The translations under genes and the position numbers were made by a program. Under the pieces are notes generated by a model. The model did no database searches. It was given only the letters and a program-made list of their open reading frames with translations, and was not told the DNA's origin. A stretch of 10,583 nucleotides of DNA from Rhodospirillales bacterium (GTDB taxonomy: Bacteria; Pseudomonadota; Alphaproteobacteria; Rhodospirillales; Casp-alpha2): the NCBI GenBank assembly GCA_018664265.1, contig JABJOR010000060.1:1-10583 (forward strand). Reading direction: 5' to 3'. Positions 1 through 7,116 of the stretch are shown here, in pieces (the first letter of the stretch is position 1; each line of letters opens with the position of its first letter).

Positions 1-445
1 CATCCAACCTGCCACCCAATCCGGTTTCAAGGATCAGCACGTCGGCTGATGTTCTGGTATAGGCCAGAAAGGCCGCGCAGGTGGTGATTTCAAAAAATGT
101 AATGGGCTCGCCCAGATTGGCCTTTTCACATTCTTCCAGCAAGGCCGTCAGATCGGTTTCCGGGATATGCTCGCCACAAAGAGTAATGCGTTCATTAAAG
201 CGCACGAGATGCGGGGATGTGTAGACATGAACGCGGTACCCTGCGGCTTCCAGCATGGAGCGCATGAAGGCAATAACCGAGCCCTTGCCATTGGTTCCAG
301 CGACATGAATAACAGGGGGAAGTTTGCGTTCCGGATGGCCCAGTCGTTCCAGCAAACGCTCAACCCGGTCCAGAACCAGATCTATAACCTTGGGGTGAAG
401 CGACATCAGCCGCTCCAGAACGACATCCGAATCCGACTGATACAT
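1..445 (-). CDS. folC: Bifunctional folylpolyglutamate synthase / dihydrofolate synthase, C-terminus cut by window edge
   Basis: Cytoplasmic Mur-ligase-family enzyme that ATP-dependently adds glutamate to dihydropteroate and to folates. I translated the frame from the ATG at 443-445 to base 1 without a stop, giving 148 residues of a protein usually about 420-450 long. Visible motifs are the ATP-binding P-loop HVAGTNGKGSV near residues 48-58, the family block YTSPHLVRFNERI just after it, and FFEITTCAAFLAY followed by ETGLGGRLD near the cut end. The ATG lies 3 bases after the accD stop, and the AAGG in the accD tail can act as its ribosome site, so it is probably translated with accD. The accD-folC pairing is common in bacteria. 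The identification is secure; only the C-terminal part is missing. Confidence 0.95.
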   Translation of the reverse strand, partial: MYQSDSDVVLERLMSLHPKVIDLVLDRVERLLERLGHPERKLPPVIHVAGTNGKGSVIAFMRSMLEAAGYRVHVYTSPHLVRFNERITLCGEHIPETDLTALLEECEKANLGEPITFFEITTCAAFLAYTRTSADVLILETGLGGRLD

Positions 446-448
446 GAA

Positions 449-1363
449 TTAATCTGCCTTTGCGGCAACAACCGGGGCGTCACTGTCAAGGATAAGCAAG
501 TCGCCTGCCGGTCCTTTGTTACACAACAGATCGATAACCCGGATCATGGTGTTGCGTAGGTCAACCCGGTGGACAACCATATCAACCATGCCATGGTCAT
601 ACAGGTATTCAGCGCGCTGGAAGCCTTCCGGCAGTTTTTCACGAATTGTTTGCTCGATCACGCGCGCTCCGGCAAAGCCGATAACACAGCCCGGCTCGGC
701 AATTTGAATATCGCCAAGCATGGCAAATGATGCCGACACACCACCCGTGGTCGGGTCCGTCAACAACACGATATAGGGCAGACCAGCTTCGCGAACTTCT
801 TCAACGGCAATGGTCGAGCGGGTCATCTGCATAAGCGACAGGATGCCTTCCTGCATACGCGCACCGCCCGAGGCCGGAATAACAACCAGCGGAGCATTCT
901 GTACTACAGCAAGACGCGCCGCAGTCAGCAATCCATCACCAACAGCAATCCCCATGGAACCTGCCATGAAATCAAAATTGAAGACCGCCGTGACAACCTT
1001 GTTGCCGCCCATGGAGCCATGGGCAACCACGATAGCGTCATTTTCACCCGTGTTGTTTTGGGCTTCTTTCAAACGATCAGTATATTTCTTGCGGTCCTTG
1101 AATTTAAGCGGATCAACAATTGGCGATTTCAGCTCAATGGTTGTGTATTCGCCCTCATCAAATAACAGCTCAAGGCGCTTTGCGACTTTCAGGCGCATGT
1201 GGTGACCACAGTGCTGGCAGACATTGAGGTTCTTTTCCAAATCACGGTGGAAAATCATTTCCTCGCAACCAGGGCATTTGTGCCACAGATGGTCCGGGAT
1301 TTCTTTCTGTCCGCCGACCAGCTCACGCAGTTTGGGGCGAACCCAGCTCTTCAGCCAATTCAT
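449..1363 (-). CDS. accD: Acetyl-CoA carboxylase carboxyltransferase subunit beta
   Basis: Beta subunit of the carboxyltransferase half of acetyl-CoA carboxylase; with AccA it moves the carboxyl group from biotin to acetyl-CoA, making malonyl-CoA for fatty acid synthesis. It has 304 residues, the same length as the E. coli protein. The N-terminal zinc ribbon is complete: Cys30, Cys33, Cys49 and Cys52 in CPGC and CQHC. Crotonase-fold motifs follow: SGGARMQEG, GGVSASFAMLGD and the C-terminal block around EQTIREKLPEGFQRAEYL. The start codon overlaps the trpA stop by 4 bases (ATGA) and is preceded by a GAGGG ribosome site inside the trpA end, so translation is likely coupled to trpA. accD downstream of trpBA and upstream of folC is a conserved alphaproteobacterial order. 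Confidence 0.97.
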   Translation of the reverse strand: MNWLKSWVRPKLRELVGGQKEIPDHLWHKCPGCEEMIFHRDLEKNLNVCQHCGHHMRLKVAKRLELLFDEGEYTTIELKSPIVDPLKFKDRKKYTDRLKEAQNNTGENDAIVVAHGSMGGNKVVTAVFNFDFMAGSMGIAVGDGLLTAARLAVVQNAPLVVIPASGGARMQEGILSLMQMTRSTIAVEEVREAGLPYIVLLTDPTTGGVSASFAMLGDIQIAEPGCVIGFAGARVIEQTIREKLPEGFQRAEYLYDHGMVDMVVHRVDLRNTMIRVIDLLCNKGPAGDLLILDSDAPVVAAKAD

Positions 1364-2181
1364 TTTGTACCCTCACTTAAGTCCCGCACAAACCCAAGAA
1401 CCTTATCAATAAGTCCTGACTTGGCAGCGTTATTCTCATCAAGGTTTTCAGCGATCACGTTCACAACCGCTGTTCCAACAATTGCAGCATCGGCAATGGT
1501 GTTAAAATCAGCAACGTTCTCAGCCGTTTTAATACCAAAACCAACAGCCAGAGGGATATCCGTACTTGCACGAATTCGATCAATGTTTGGCTTGATATCC
1601 GCCGCTGTTGTCGAAGCCGTTCCAGTAATTCCCGTAATGGAAACATAATAGATGAAACCTGAGGCATGTTCCAGAACTCGCGGAAGGCGCTCATCAGATG
1701 TCGTAGGTGCCGTCAGATAAATGAAATTGATCCCGGCTTTTAACGCTGGCAGGCAAAGCTCATTTTCTTCTTCCGGTGGCAGATCAACAATGATCAGGCC
1801 ATCAATCCCGGCTGCTTTGGCATCTTTCAGAAACGCATCAACGCCGTAGCTGTAAATCGGATTGTAGTAGCCCATCAATATGATCGGCGTTACATCATTA
1901 CCGCTGCGAAAATCGGTGACCATGGCAAGGGTCTTTTTCATGTTCTGGCCGTTTGCCAGCGAGCGTTGCGAGGCTACCTGAATAGCCGGGCCATCGGCCA
2001 TGGGATCAGAAAATGGCATACCAAATTCGATCATGTCTGCACCGGCACCGGGCAAGCCCTTCATGATTTCCAGTGACGTATCATAATCAGGATCACCGGC
2101 GGTAATAAAGACACCCAGTCCCCCACGGCTTTCAGCCTTCAAGGTATCAAACATCTTTTTAATGCGTGTCTCGACACTCAT
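1360..2181 (-). CDS. trpA: Tryptophan synthase alpha subunit
   Basis: Cleaves indole-3-glycerol phosphate to indole and glyceraldehyde 3-phosphate; indole passes through a tunnel to TrpB in the alpha2-beta2 complex. It has 273 residues, normal for the family (E. coli 268), as a single TIM barrel. The active-site block [18 protein letters not shown] carries the two catalytic acids, Glu52 and Asp63, matching Glu49 and Asp60 of E. coli. The later loop TGITGT and the phosphate-binding block [14 protein letters not shown] are also present. Its ATG overlaps the trpB stop by 4 bases, with a GGGGTGG ribosome site in the trpB tail, and its own stop overlaps accD the same way. Coupled translation would help keep alpha and beta subunits in equal amounts. 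Confidence 0.97.
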   Translation of the reverse strand: MSVETRIKKMFDTLKAESRGGLGVFITAGDPDYDTSLEIMKGLPGAGADMIEFGMPFSDPMADGPAIQVASQRSLANGQNMKKTLAMVTDFRSGNDVTPIILMGYYNPIYSYGVDAFLKDAKAAGIDGLIIVDLPPEEENELCLPALKAGINFIYLTAPTTSDERLPRVLEHASGFIYYVSITGITGTASTTAADIKPNIDRIRASTDIPLAVGFGIKTAENVADFNTIADAAIVGTAVVNVIAENLDENNAAKSGLIDKVLGFVRDLSEGTK

Positions 2182-3389
2182 AATTCCACCCCGAGCATTT
2201 CAGCAACAGCAAACACATCCTTGTCTCCACGACCGCACAGGTTTATGACAATCAAGTGATCCTTTGGCAGATCAGGGGCGATTTTCATTACATGCGCCAG
2301 GGCATGGGATGGCTCCAGCGCCGGAATAATTCCCTCAAGTCGGGTGCAGAGCTGGAAGGCTTCCAGGGCTTCGTCGTCAGTGACAGAAACATACTTCACC
2401 CGGCCAACGTCGTGCAGCCAGGAATGCTCTGGCCCGATACCGGGGTAATCGAGGCCTGCCGAAATAGAATGCCCGTCATAAATTTGGCCGTCATCGTCTT
2501 GCAGTAAGAATGTGCGATTGCCATGCAACACACCGGGATGTCCGCCCTTGATAGAGGCGCAATGCTTACCTGTTTCAATGCCGAGCCCTGCGGCCTCGAC
2601 ACCGATGATCTCGACACTGCTATCATCCAAAAACGGATGGAACAATCCCATGGCGTTTGAGCCGCCACCGATGCTGGCAACCAATGTATCGGGAAGTCGA
2701 CTTTCGGCCTCGTCCATCTGGACACGGGTTTCATCACCAATGATGCACTGAAAATCACGAACCATGGTTGGGTAAGGGTGCGGCCCGGCAACGGTGCCGA
2801 TCAGATAATAGGTGTTATCCACATTAGCGACCCAATCACGCAGGGCCTCATTCATGGCATCCTTCAAGGTGCCAGTGCCACTGGTTACCGGGACAACTTC
2901 AGCGCCCAGCAACTTCATGCGGAAAACGTTGGGGGCCTGACGCTTGATGTCGGTTGCGCCCATATAGACAACACATTCCAAACCAAACAACGCACAAACT
3001 GTGGCCGTTGCAACGCCGTGCTGTCCCGCACCTGTTTCAGCGATAATGCGTGGCTTGCCCATACGCTTGGCGAGCAGGATTTGCCCCATGGTGGAGTTGA
3101 TCTTGTGGGCGCCTGTATGGTTCAGCTCATCACGTTTCATATAGACCTTGGCACCGCCAAGATGTTCGGTCATACGCTCAGCATAATAGAGCGGACTGGG
3201 CCGACCTACGTAGTGCTTCAGGTAATATTCCAGCTCGTCGCAAAATTCCGGATCATCCTTGTATTGCTTGTATGCCTTTTCGACATCAAGGATCAACGGC
3301 ATCAAGGTTTCTGCGACAAAACGGCCACCAAAGATGCCAAAACGGCCACCTTCATCCGGGCCAGCGCGATAGGTATTGAGATCGCCCAT
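2178..3389 (-). CDS. trpB: Tryptophan synthase beta subunit
   Basis: PLP enzyme that condenses indole with L-serine to give L-tryptophan, working in complex with TrpA. Counting from the start chosen here (403 residues), the Schiff-base lysine is Lys96 in [10 protein letters not shown]. The catalytic Glu118 lies in [12 protein letters not shown], and the phosphate-binding loop GGGSNA is at about 241-246. An in-frame ATG 18 bases further upstream (3405-3407, 409 residues) is possible. I prefer 3387-3389 because AGGA at 3397-3400 sits 7 bases before it, the upstream ATG has no ribosome site, and the distance to the conserved GPDEGGRFG block then matches other alphaproteobacterial TrpB proteins. 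It lies 78 bases after the trpF stop and overlaps trpA by ATGA. Confidence 0.95.
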   Translation of the reverse strand: MGDLNTYRAGPDEGGRFGIFGGRFVAETLMPLILDVEKAYKQYKDDPEFCDELEYYLKHYVGRPSPLYYAERMTEHLGGAKVYMKRDELNHTGAHKINSTMGQILLAKRMGKPRIIAETGAGQHGVATATVCALFGLECVVYMGATDIKRQAPNVFRMKLLGAEVVPVTSGTGTLKDAMNEALRDWVANVDNTYYLIGTVAGPHPYPTMVRDFQCIIGDETRVQMDEAESRLPDTLVASIGGGSNAMGLFHPFLDDSSVEIIGVEAAGLGIETGKHCASIKGGHPGVLHGNRTFLLQDDDGQIYDGHSISAGLDYPGIGPEHSWLHDVGRVKYVSVTDDEALEAFQLCTRLEGIIPALEPSHALAHVMKIAPDLPKDHLIVINLCGRGDKDVFAVAEMLGVEL

Positions 3390-3467
3390 TAAGCTATCCT
3401 GTTTCATAATTTCAGTGTTAATTGGTAATAGCCCACAATGCCCATAGATTACAGCAATTCTTGCGCT

Positions 3468-4106
3468 TTAAGCTGCTTTTACAGCCGCAATGAAGGCTTC
3501 GATTTTAGCCGGGTTTTTGATCCCCGGCGCGTCTTCAACGCCCGATGACAAATCGACCCCGGGTGCACCACTGATGGACAGGGCATCACTGACGTTTTCA
3601 ACAGTCAGACCACCCGCCAGAAGCCATGGGCAAGTCCACTTCTGATCCTTCAACAAAGTCCAGTCAAACGTCACTGCATTGCCACCGGGACGGGTCGCAT
3701 CCTTGGGCGGCTTGGCATCAAACAATAAAGCAGCGGCCACCTCTTGATAGATTGCTGCCTTATCCAGATCAGCACCTTGCGAAATGGCGCATGCCTTCAT
3801 GACAGGCAGGGAAAACCTTGATGATACTTCCGCAACCCGCTCCGGCGTTTCCTTGCCATGAAGCTGCAAGACACTCAGCGAGGCTTTTGCGAGAATGGTC
3901 GCAATTTCATCGTCGCTGGCGTCAACCACCAGCCCGACCCGCTCAACGCCTTCCGGCATACGACCACATAATGCACCAGCCTGCGCCGGACTAACATAAC
4001 GTGGCGAAGATTCAAAAAAATTAAACCCGATCATGTCAGCGCCGTTCTTTACGGAAACATCAACACTGTCTTGAGACGAAAGGCCGCAGATTTTAACAAG
4101 TTTCAT
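3468..4106 (-). CDS. trpF: Phosphoribosylanthranilate isomerase
   Basis: Catalyses the Amadori rearrangement of N-(5-phosphoribosyl)anthranilate to CdRP, the third step of tryptophan synthesis. It has 212 residues in a single TIM barrel, a normal length for monofunctional TrpF. Visible motifs are the N-terminal KICG with the catalytic base Cys7, GFNFFESSPRYV, QLHG, LLFDAKPP with the catalytic acid Asp130, the phosphate-site WLLAGGL, and DLSSGVEDAPGIK. The start is firm: AGGA at 4113-4116 lies 6 bases before the ATG. It is the first gene after the 423-base AT-rich gap and so probably begins the trpF-trpB-trpA-accD-folC transcript. No tryptophan-rich leader peptide is visible upstream, which argues against classical trp attenuation. 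Confidence 0.97.
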   Translation of the reverse strand: MKLVKICGLSSQDSVDVSVKNGADMIGFNFFESSPRYVSPAQAGALCGRMPEGVERVGLVVDASDDEIATILAKASLSVLQLHGKETPERVAEVSSRFSLPVMKACAISQGADLDKAAIYQEVAAALLFDAKPPKDATRPGGNAVTFDWTLLKDQKWTCPWLLAGGLTVENVSDALSISGAPGVDLSSGVEDAPGIKNPAKIEAFIAAVKAA

Positions 4107-4202
4107 AACATTTCCTGTGGAGAACTCTTACAACCTATTGAATTTAATTAATATTATGGCGAAAAATAATTAGAATAAAGAAAAAATCACGTGTACTGAA
4201 TA

Positions 4203-4259
4203 TATTAAACACCCATTTAACACCCTATTAAACGAGTATTAAACGGTCAGTGTTTAATA
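4203..4259. promoter_or_regulatory. Phased TATTAAAC-type repeat array, possible CtrA-like operator
   Basis: TATTAAAC occurs at 4203-4210, 4226-4233 and 4237-4244. A variant, CATTTAAC, lies at 4214-4221, and an inverted copy, GTTTAATA, at 4252-4259. Unit starts are 11, 12 and 11 bases apart, about one helical turn, so the copies face the same side of the DNA. The last direct copy and the inverted copy form an 8-base-arm palindrome with a 7-base spacer. Two neighbouring pairs (4217-4231 and 4228-4242) read TTAA-N7-TTAA, the published layout of CtrA boxes in alphaproteobacteria. Binding by CtrA is inference; the low-complexity AT-rich setting weakens it. The array lies about 95-155 bases upstream of trpF. 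Confidence 0.45.
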
Positions 4260-4513
4260 AGCCTTCATTGTGCACATTGCGCTCTCTTGACAGAGAAAAT
4301 AAAATCTTGTCAGAATGCGGTAGCACTCCTTCAGACATAGCTTTTTATTTTTTAAAGCATGGTGTGTCTGTGAAGATAAGTGTATTTCAAAATATGAAAA
4401 TATCTACTTTCGCAATGATTGCGATGGTCTGCCTGTTGCCAACATCCATTGTCTTTGCAATATATTTTGCACGCCCTGTATTCACATATATTATAGAAAG
4501 CTTCCTTTACTGA
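4250..4513 (+). CDS. Doubtful small hypothetical protein with a C-terminal membrane helix
   Basis: This is the only plus-strand frame in the window that is not a shadow of a gene. It could encode 87 residues from a GTG that lies inside the repeat array. A more credible shorter form starts at the ATG at 4394 and gives 39 residues beginning MKISTFAMIAMVCLL, which reads as one hydrophobic membrane segment of about 20-25 residues ending in a short aromatic tail. Neither start has a clear Shine-Dalgarno sequence. It would be convergent with pyrF, ending 16 bases from its stop. I recognise no family. It may equally be a chance open frame in AT-rich DNA, where F, I and Y codons arise easily and mimic a membrane helix. 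Confidence 0.25.
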   Translation: MFNKPSLCTLRSLDRENKILSECGSTPSDIAFYFLKHGVSVKISVFQNMKISTFAMIAMVCLLPTSIVFAIYFARPVFTYIIESFLY

Positions 4514-4529
4514 ATATCATAATGATTGC

Positions 4530-5237
4530 CTAAAGGCCTTCGAGCTCTTCAGCGATTTTTTGTGCGGCTTCCAAGGGGTCATTGGCACTGGTAATGGGTC
4601 TGCCGATGACCAGATAGTCTGCGCCACGGTCAATGGCTTGGCGTGGGGTCATAATGCGTTTCTGGTCGCCAGTGACAGCCCATGTCGGGCGAATACCAGG
4701 CACCAGCAATTTGAAGTTCGGACCACAGGCATTACGGATTGCATCAATTTCATAGGCCGAACAAACCACGCCGTCTATGCCGCTGGATTGGGCCAGTTTC
4801 GCCAATCGCACAACCTGATTAGCAACCCCGTCAGAGATACCAACAGATTGCAAATCTTCATCATCCAGTGAGGTCAAGATCGTCACAGCCAGCACCATGG
4901 GGCGGTTGCTTCCCGCCGTTGCTGCAGCCTCAATCGCCGCTTTCATCATAGCAACGCCGCCTTGTGCATGGACATTCACAATCGCAGGCTTTAGCGGCAA
5001 GGACGCACGGATTGCGCCCGCGACCGTATTGGGGATGTCGTGAAACTTCAAATCAAGAAAGATGGGCATCCCTACAACACTGGAAATCGCCTCAACTCCT
5101 TGTGGACCATTGGCAGTAAAAAACTCTTTGCCCACTTTCATGCCACCCACATTACCTTTCAGGGTCGTGGCGAGATCAACCGCTTGATTAATGTCTGTGG
5201 TATCAAGGGCAGCATAAATACGCTGGGATGGATTCAT
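4530..5237 (-). CDS. pyrF: Orotidine-5'-phosphate decarboxylase
   Basis: Decarboxylates OMP to UMP, the last step of de novo pyrimidine synthesis, in the cytoplasm. It has 235 residues in a TIM barrel, typical of the bacterial type 1 family. The signature DLKFHDIPNTV carries Asp62, Lys64 and Asp67, the catalytic Asp-Lys-Asp set. The N-terminal YAALDTTD gives the substrate aspartate (Asp12) and MKVGKEFF the next lysine (Lys34). LVPGIRP and the C-terminal phosphate-binding block YLVIGRPIT are also present. The ATG overlaps the lapA stop by 4 bases and has no obvious ribosome site of its own, so it probably depends on translation of lapA. It is followed by the AT-rich gap before trpF. Confidence 0.97.
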   Translation of the reverse strand: MNPSQRIYAALDTTDINQAVDLATTLKGNVGGMKVGKEFFTANGPQGVEAISSVVGMPIFLDLKFHDIPNTVAGAIRASLPLKPAIVNVHAQGGVAMMKAAIEAAATAGSNRPMVLAVTILTSLDDEDLQSVGISDGVANQVVRLAKLAQSSGIDGVVCSAYEIDAIRNACGPNFKLLVPGIRPTWAVTGDQKRIMTPRQAIDRGADYLVIGRPITSANDPLEAAQKIAEELEGL

Positions 5238-5626
5238 CGAGCAGAGCTTTCAATTTTTAACACTTCACCACCATCATTGCTGGCGTTTGTTTGTAACGCC
5301 TGTGCAGCTTGAGCATCACGCGCTTTGAGTTCGGCTTTCAGAGATTCGATCTCTTTCTTCTGGCGCATTTCTTCCAGGCTCAAAGATCGCAAATCCCGAT
5401 TTGCCTGACGTGCATCACGACGCACGCGCCCTGCATTCATCCAGGCGGCAATTCCACCCCACACCACACCGATCAACAAGGCCCCAAACAACAAGGCAAA
5501 AAGCGGTATATCAATAATGAATGGAGCAGGCCACAGATCAATGGGCACAGTGCCACGATTGTTGACACCAAAAAGTATCAGCACCAGAGCGAGCGGTAAT
5601 AATATGATCCAGGACAGATATTTCAC
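5234..5626 (-). CDS. lapA: LapA-domain (DUF1049) inner-membrane protein
   Basis: Small membrane protein of 130 residues. Hydrophobic helices lie at about 4-21 and 40-62, joined by a short loop containing NNRGTVPIDLWP, the usual LapA-domain pattern. A charged, Glu/Lys/Arg/Ala-rich segment at about 66-108 should form a coiled coil in the cytoplasm, followed by a loose tail. In E. coli the LapA/LapB pair helps assemble and control lipopolysaccharide synthesis; no lapB is visible in this window, so the same role here is inference. The start is a GTG at 5624-5626, the only usable start in the frame, without a clear ribosome site. It lies 87 bases after ihfB and overlaps pyrF by ATGA. The family assignment is good; the gene symbol is less certain. 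Confidence 0.85.
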   Translation of the reverse strand: MKYLSWIILLPLALVLILFGVNNRGTVPIDLWPAPFIIDIPLFALLFGALLIGVVWGGIAAWMNAGRVRRDARQANRDLRSLSLEEMRQKKEIESLKAELKARDAQAAQALQTNASNDGGEVLKIESSAR

Positions 5627-5656
5627 AGGTTTGTCACAGCTACTTCACGGATACAT

Positions 5657-5687
5657 AAAAAGCATCAACAACCAAACTCTGGCTGTT
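5657..5687 (-). terminator. Hairpin with delayed T-run between ihfB and lapA
   Basis: Read on the minus strand, AACAGCCA and TGGTTGTT pair as an 8-base stem (one G-U pair) with a 5-base loop at 5667-5687. Five bases later comes a run of five T. The gap before the T-run and the modest GC content make this a weak intrinsic terminator at best. It could lower lapA-pyrF expression relative to ihfB. Confidence 0.35.
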
Positions 5688-5713
5688 ATTCAAAAATAAA
5701 AGCTGGCGACAAA

Positions 5714-5992
5714 TCAGGCGTTCAGCTTTTCACGAAGCTGTTTGCCGGTCTTGAAATAGGGGATGAATTTTTCTGAAACATCCACTGCTTCACCCGTACG
5801 TGGGTTGCGGCCAACACGAGAGCTACGTTGTTTAACAGAAAAGGCACCAAAGCCGCGTAGCTCCACACGATCTCCGTTAGCCAACGCTTCTGTAATTTCC
5901 TCAAATATAGTCGTCACGATTCGTTCGATATCTCGTTGAAAAAGGTGCGGGTTCGCCGCAGCCAATCGGGCAATTAATTCTGATTTCGTCAT
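5714..5992 (-). CDS. ihfB: Integration host factor subunit beta
   Basis: DNA-bending nucleoid protein; with IhfA it forms the IHF heterodimer that acts in transcription, replication and recombination. It has 92 residues (E. coli 94). It begins [11 protein letters not shown], then [10 protein letters not shown], and has the HU/IHF-family core RGFGAFSV. The DNA-intercalating arm GRNPRTGE carries Pro64, the same position as in E. coli IHF beta, and the C-terminus is [12 protein letters not shown]. The frame is open 18 codons further upstream, but the start at 5990-5992 is decided by a very strong purine-rich Shine-Dalgarno sequence (GAGGAGGGAG, about 5998-6007). A promoter lies just upstream, so it can be transcribed separately from sppA. 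Its sequence is closer to IHF beta than to HU. Confidence 0.95.
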   Translation of the reverse strand: MTKSELIARLAAANPHLFQRDIERIVTTIFEEITEALANGDRVELRGFGAFSVKQRSSRVGRNPRTGEAVDVSEKFIPYFKTGKQLREKLNA

Positions 5993-6057
5993 CGCTACTC
6001 CCTCCTCACCATTCAAGGGCGAGGCAACTTTACTGAACTCAAACATTCACACAAGGT

Positions 6058-6086
6058 ATTATATAGCCCGGCAAACATTCATTGAA
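6058..6086 (-). promoter_or_regulatory. Likely sigma-70-type promoter of ihfB
   Basis: On the minus strand there is a perfect TATAAT at 6058-6063. It is preceded by a 17-base spacer and TTCAAT (3 of 6 matches to TTGACA) at 6081-6086. Transcription would start near 6050, leaving a leader of about 60 bases before the ihfB ATG. The -35 box is weak. Confidence 0.5.
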
Positions 6087-6088
6087 AT

Positions 6089-7003
6089 TCATAAATTCAA
6101 CTGAGGGTGCCAGAGAGAAAGAGCACCGTCAAGGCTAAGTCGTTCAGAAAACAGTGTTTTTCCCATAATTTTTGTAAGTGCATCCGACCAACGTTCGACT
6201 TCATGCACAGGTGTTATATTGATTAAGGGTAACTCAATGCTAATTTCGGCATTATCGGCTAGCCAGTTCAGGGCCTCCTGCTTGCCACCGATGGCATCAA
6301 CCAGTCCTGCATCAATTGCCTGATTGCCAGTCATGATACGACCATCTGCAAGGCTTCGAGCACCTTCAAGGGGCATATTTCGTCGTTCTGCAACCATGCC
6401 AACAAAGATATTGTGCAAATCAGATATCACCGACTGGATCATCGCCTCACCATCAGACGTTAATGATTCCATAGGGTTAGGCTGTGCCTTAAGAGGATCA
6501 CTTTTGATTACTACGGGCTGAACACCGATTTTTTCCATCAATTGGGTAACATTAGCCGTTTGCATGATCACACCAATAGACGCGGTAATTGTCCCGGTGC
6601 GAACCAGGATACGCTGGCTCGCAATAGCCGCCATATAGGCCGCCGATGTCCCCAGATTACCGATTACGGCAATAACCGGCTTTTCTTCAGCAACAGCCCG
6701 AATGGCAAGGTAAAGCGCTTCACCTCCGACAAAAGTGCCGCCGGGGCTATCAATGCGAACAATCAAGGCTTGAGCCTTATCATCTTCAAGAAGATGCTCA
6801 AGTGCCTCATCACGTTCCAAATCTTCCAAAATCAGCCCATTAACATCCAGCAGGGCCACATAAGGTTTTTCAGGCAAGACAACATATCGCGCCGTTACAG
6901 CTGCCACCACACCAATCAGGGCCACAACACCGATAACGCGCCAGATCGTCAGGCTGCGTTTTAATCTACGGCGATCAATTATACGATCTGTATGTGAGGT
7001 CAT
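6089..7003 (-). CDS. sppA: Signal peptide peptidase SppA, short (36K) type
   Basis: Membrane-bound serine protease of the S49 family that degrades leftover signal peptides. It has 304 residues, matching the short one-domain form rather than the long E. coli protein. A basic N-terminus (residues 7-16) precedes one membrane helix at about 20-42. The catalytic domain should lie on the periplasmic side. It shows VRIDSPGGTFVGGE, then GTSAAYMAA with the nucleophile Ser120, then ITASIGVIMQ, and IKSDPLKAQPNP with the general base Lys172. The 52-residue spacing of Ser and Lys agrees with the Ser147/Lys199 pair of B. subtilis SppA. A strong terminator separates it from rpsA, so it probably has its own promoter in about 7004-7053, though none is clear. 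The ribosome site is weak. Confidence 0.95.
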   Translation of the reverse strand: MTSHTDRIIDRRRLKRSLTIWRVIGVVALIGVVAAVTARYVVLPEKPYVALLDVNGLILEDLERDEALEHLLEDDKAQALIVRIDSPGGTFVGGEALYLAIRAVAEEKPVIAVIGNLGTSAAYMAAIASQRILVRTGTITASIGVIMQTANVTQLMEKIGVQPVVIKSDPLKAQPNPMESLTSDGEAMIQSVISDLHNIFVGMVAERRNMPLEGARSLADGRIMTGNQAIDAGLVDAIGGKQEALNWLADNAEISIELPLINITPVHEVERWSDALTKIMGKTLFSERLSLDGALSLWHPQLNL

Positions 7004-7053
7004 GATCTGTTTGGTCTTTTCAGTAAAAATTTAAGCTGTGCAGGATAATAACG

Positions 7054-7091
7054 AAAAAGGCCCGGCATGCAATATTTCAGCATACCGGGCC
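7054..7091 (-). terminator. Strong intrinsic terminator of rpsA
   Basis: On the minus strand GGCCCGGTATGC (7080-7091) and GCATGCCGGGCC (7059-7070) form a 12-base GC-rich stem with one G-U pair and a 9-base loop, followed at once by five T (7054-7058). It starts 25 bases after the rpsA stop. This is a textbook Rho-independent terminator that should insulate sppA from the heavy transcription of rpsA. Confidence 0.9.
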
Positions 7092-7116
7092 CCTTCGAAC
7101 TTAAGTGCGGGGCTTC

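Larger units (their letters stand above)
4107..4529. other. AT-rich intergenic region between pyrF and trpF
   Basis: This 423-base region is visibly richer in A and T than the genes around it. It contains the repeat array at 4203-4259, an E-box-like CACGTG at about 4189-4194, and a doubtful plus-strand reading frame at 4250-4513. It should hold the promoter of the trpF operon, but I could not pick out a convincing -35/-10 pair on the minus strand. I see no strong hairpin-plus-T-run after pyrF, so reading through from pyrF into trpF is not excluded. Confidence 0.7.

Noticed and set aside
2778..3392. A 204-residue plus-strand open frame opposite trpB
   Set aside because: It is antisense to a well-supported trpB, has no recognisable domain and is explained by the codon pattern of the real gene.
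4107..4260. A trp leader peptide and attenuator upstream of trpF
   Set aside because: No short minus-strand frame with tandem Trp codons and no terminator/antiterminator pair is visible.
4281..4315. TTGACA on the plus strand near 4289 as a -35 box for the small ORF
   Set aside because: No acceptable -10 hexamer at 16-18 bases spacing; the similar CTTGTCAG copy further on makes it look like a chance repeat.
5993..6046. N-terminal extension of ihfB by 18 residues
   Set aside because: The extension has no homology to the family, and the strong Shine-Dalgarno sequence at about 5998-6007 lies inside it, pointing to the ATG at 5992.
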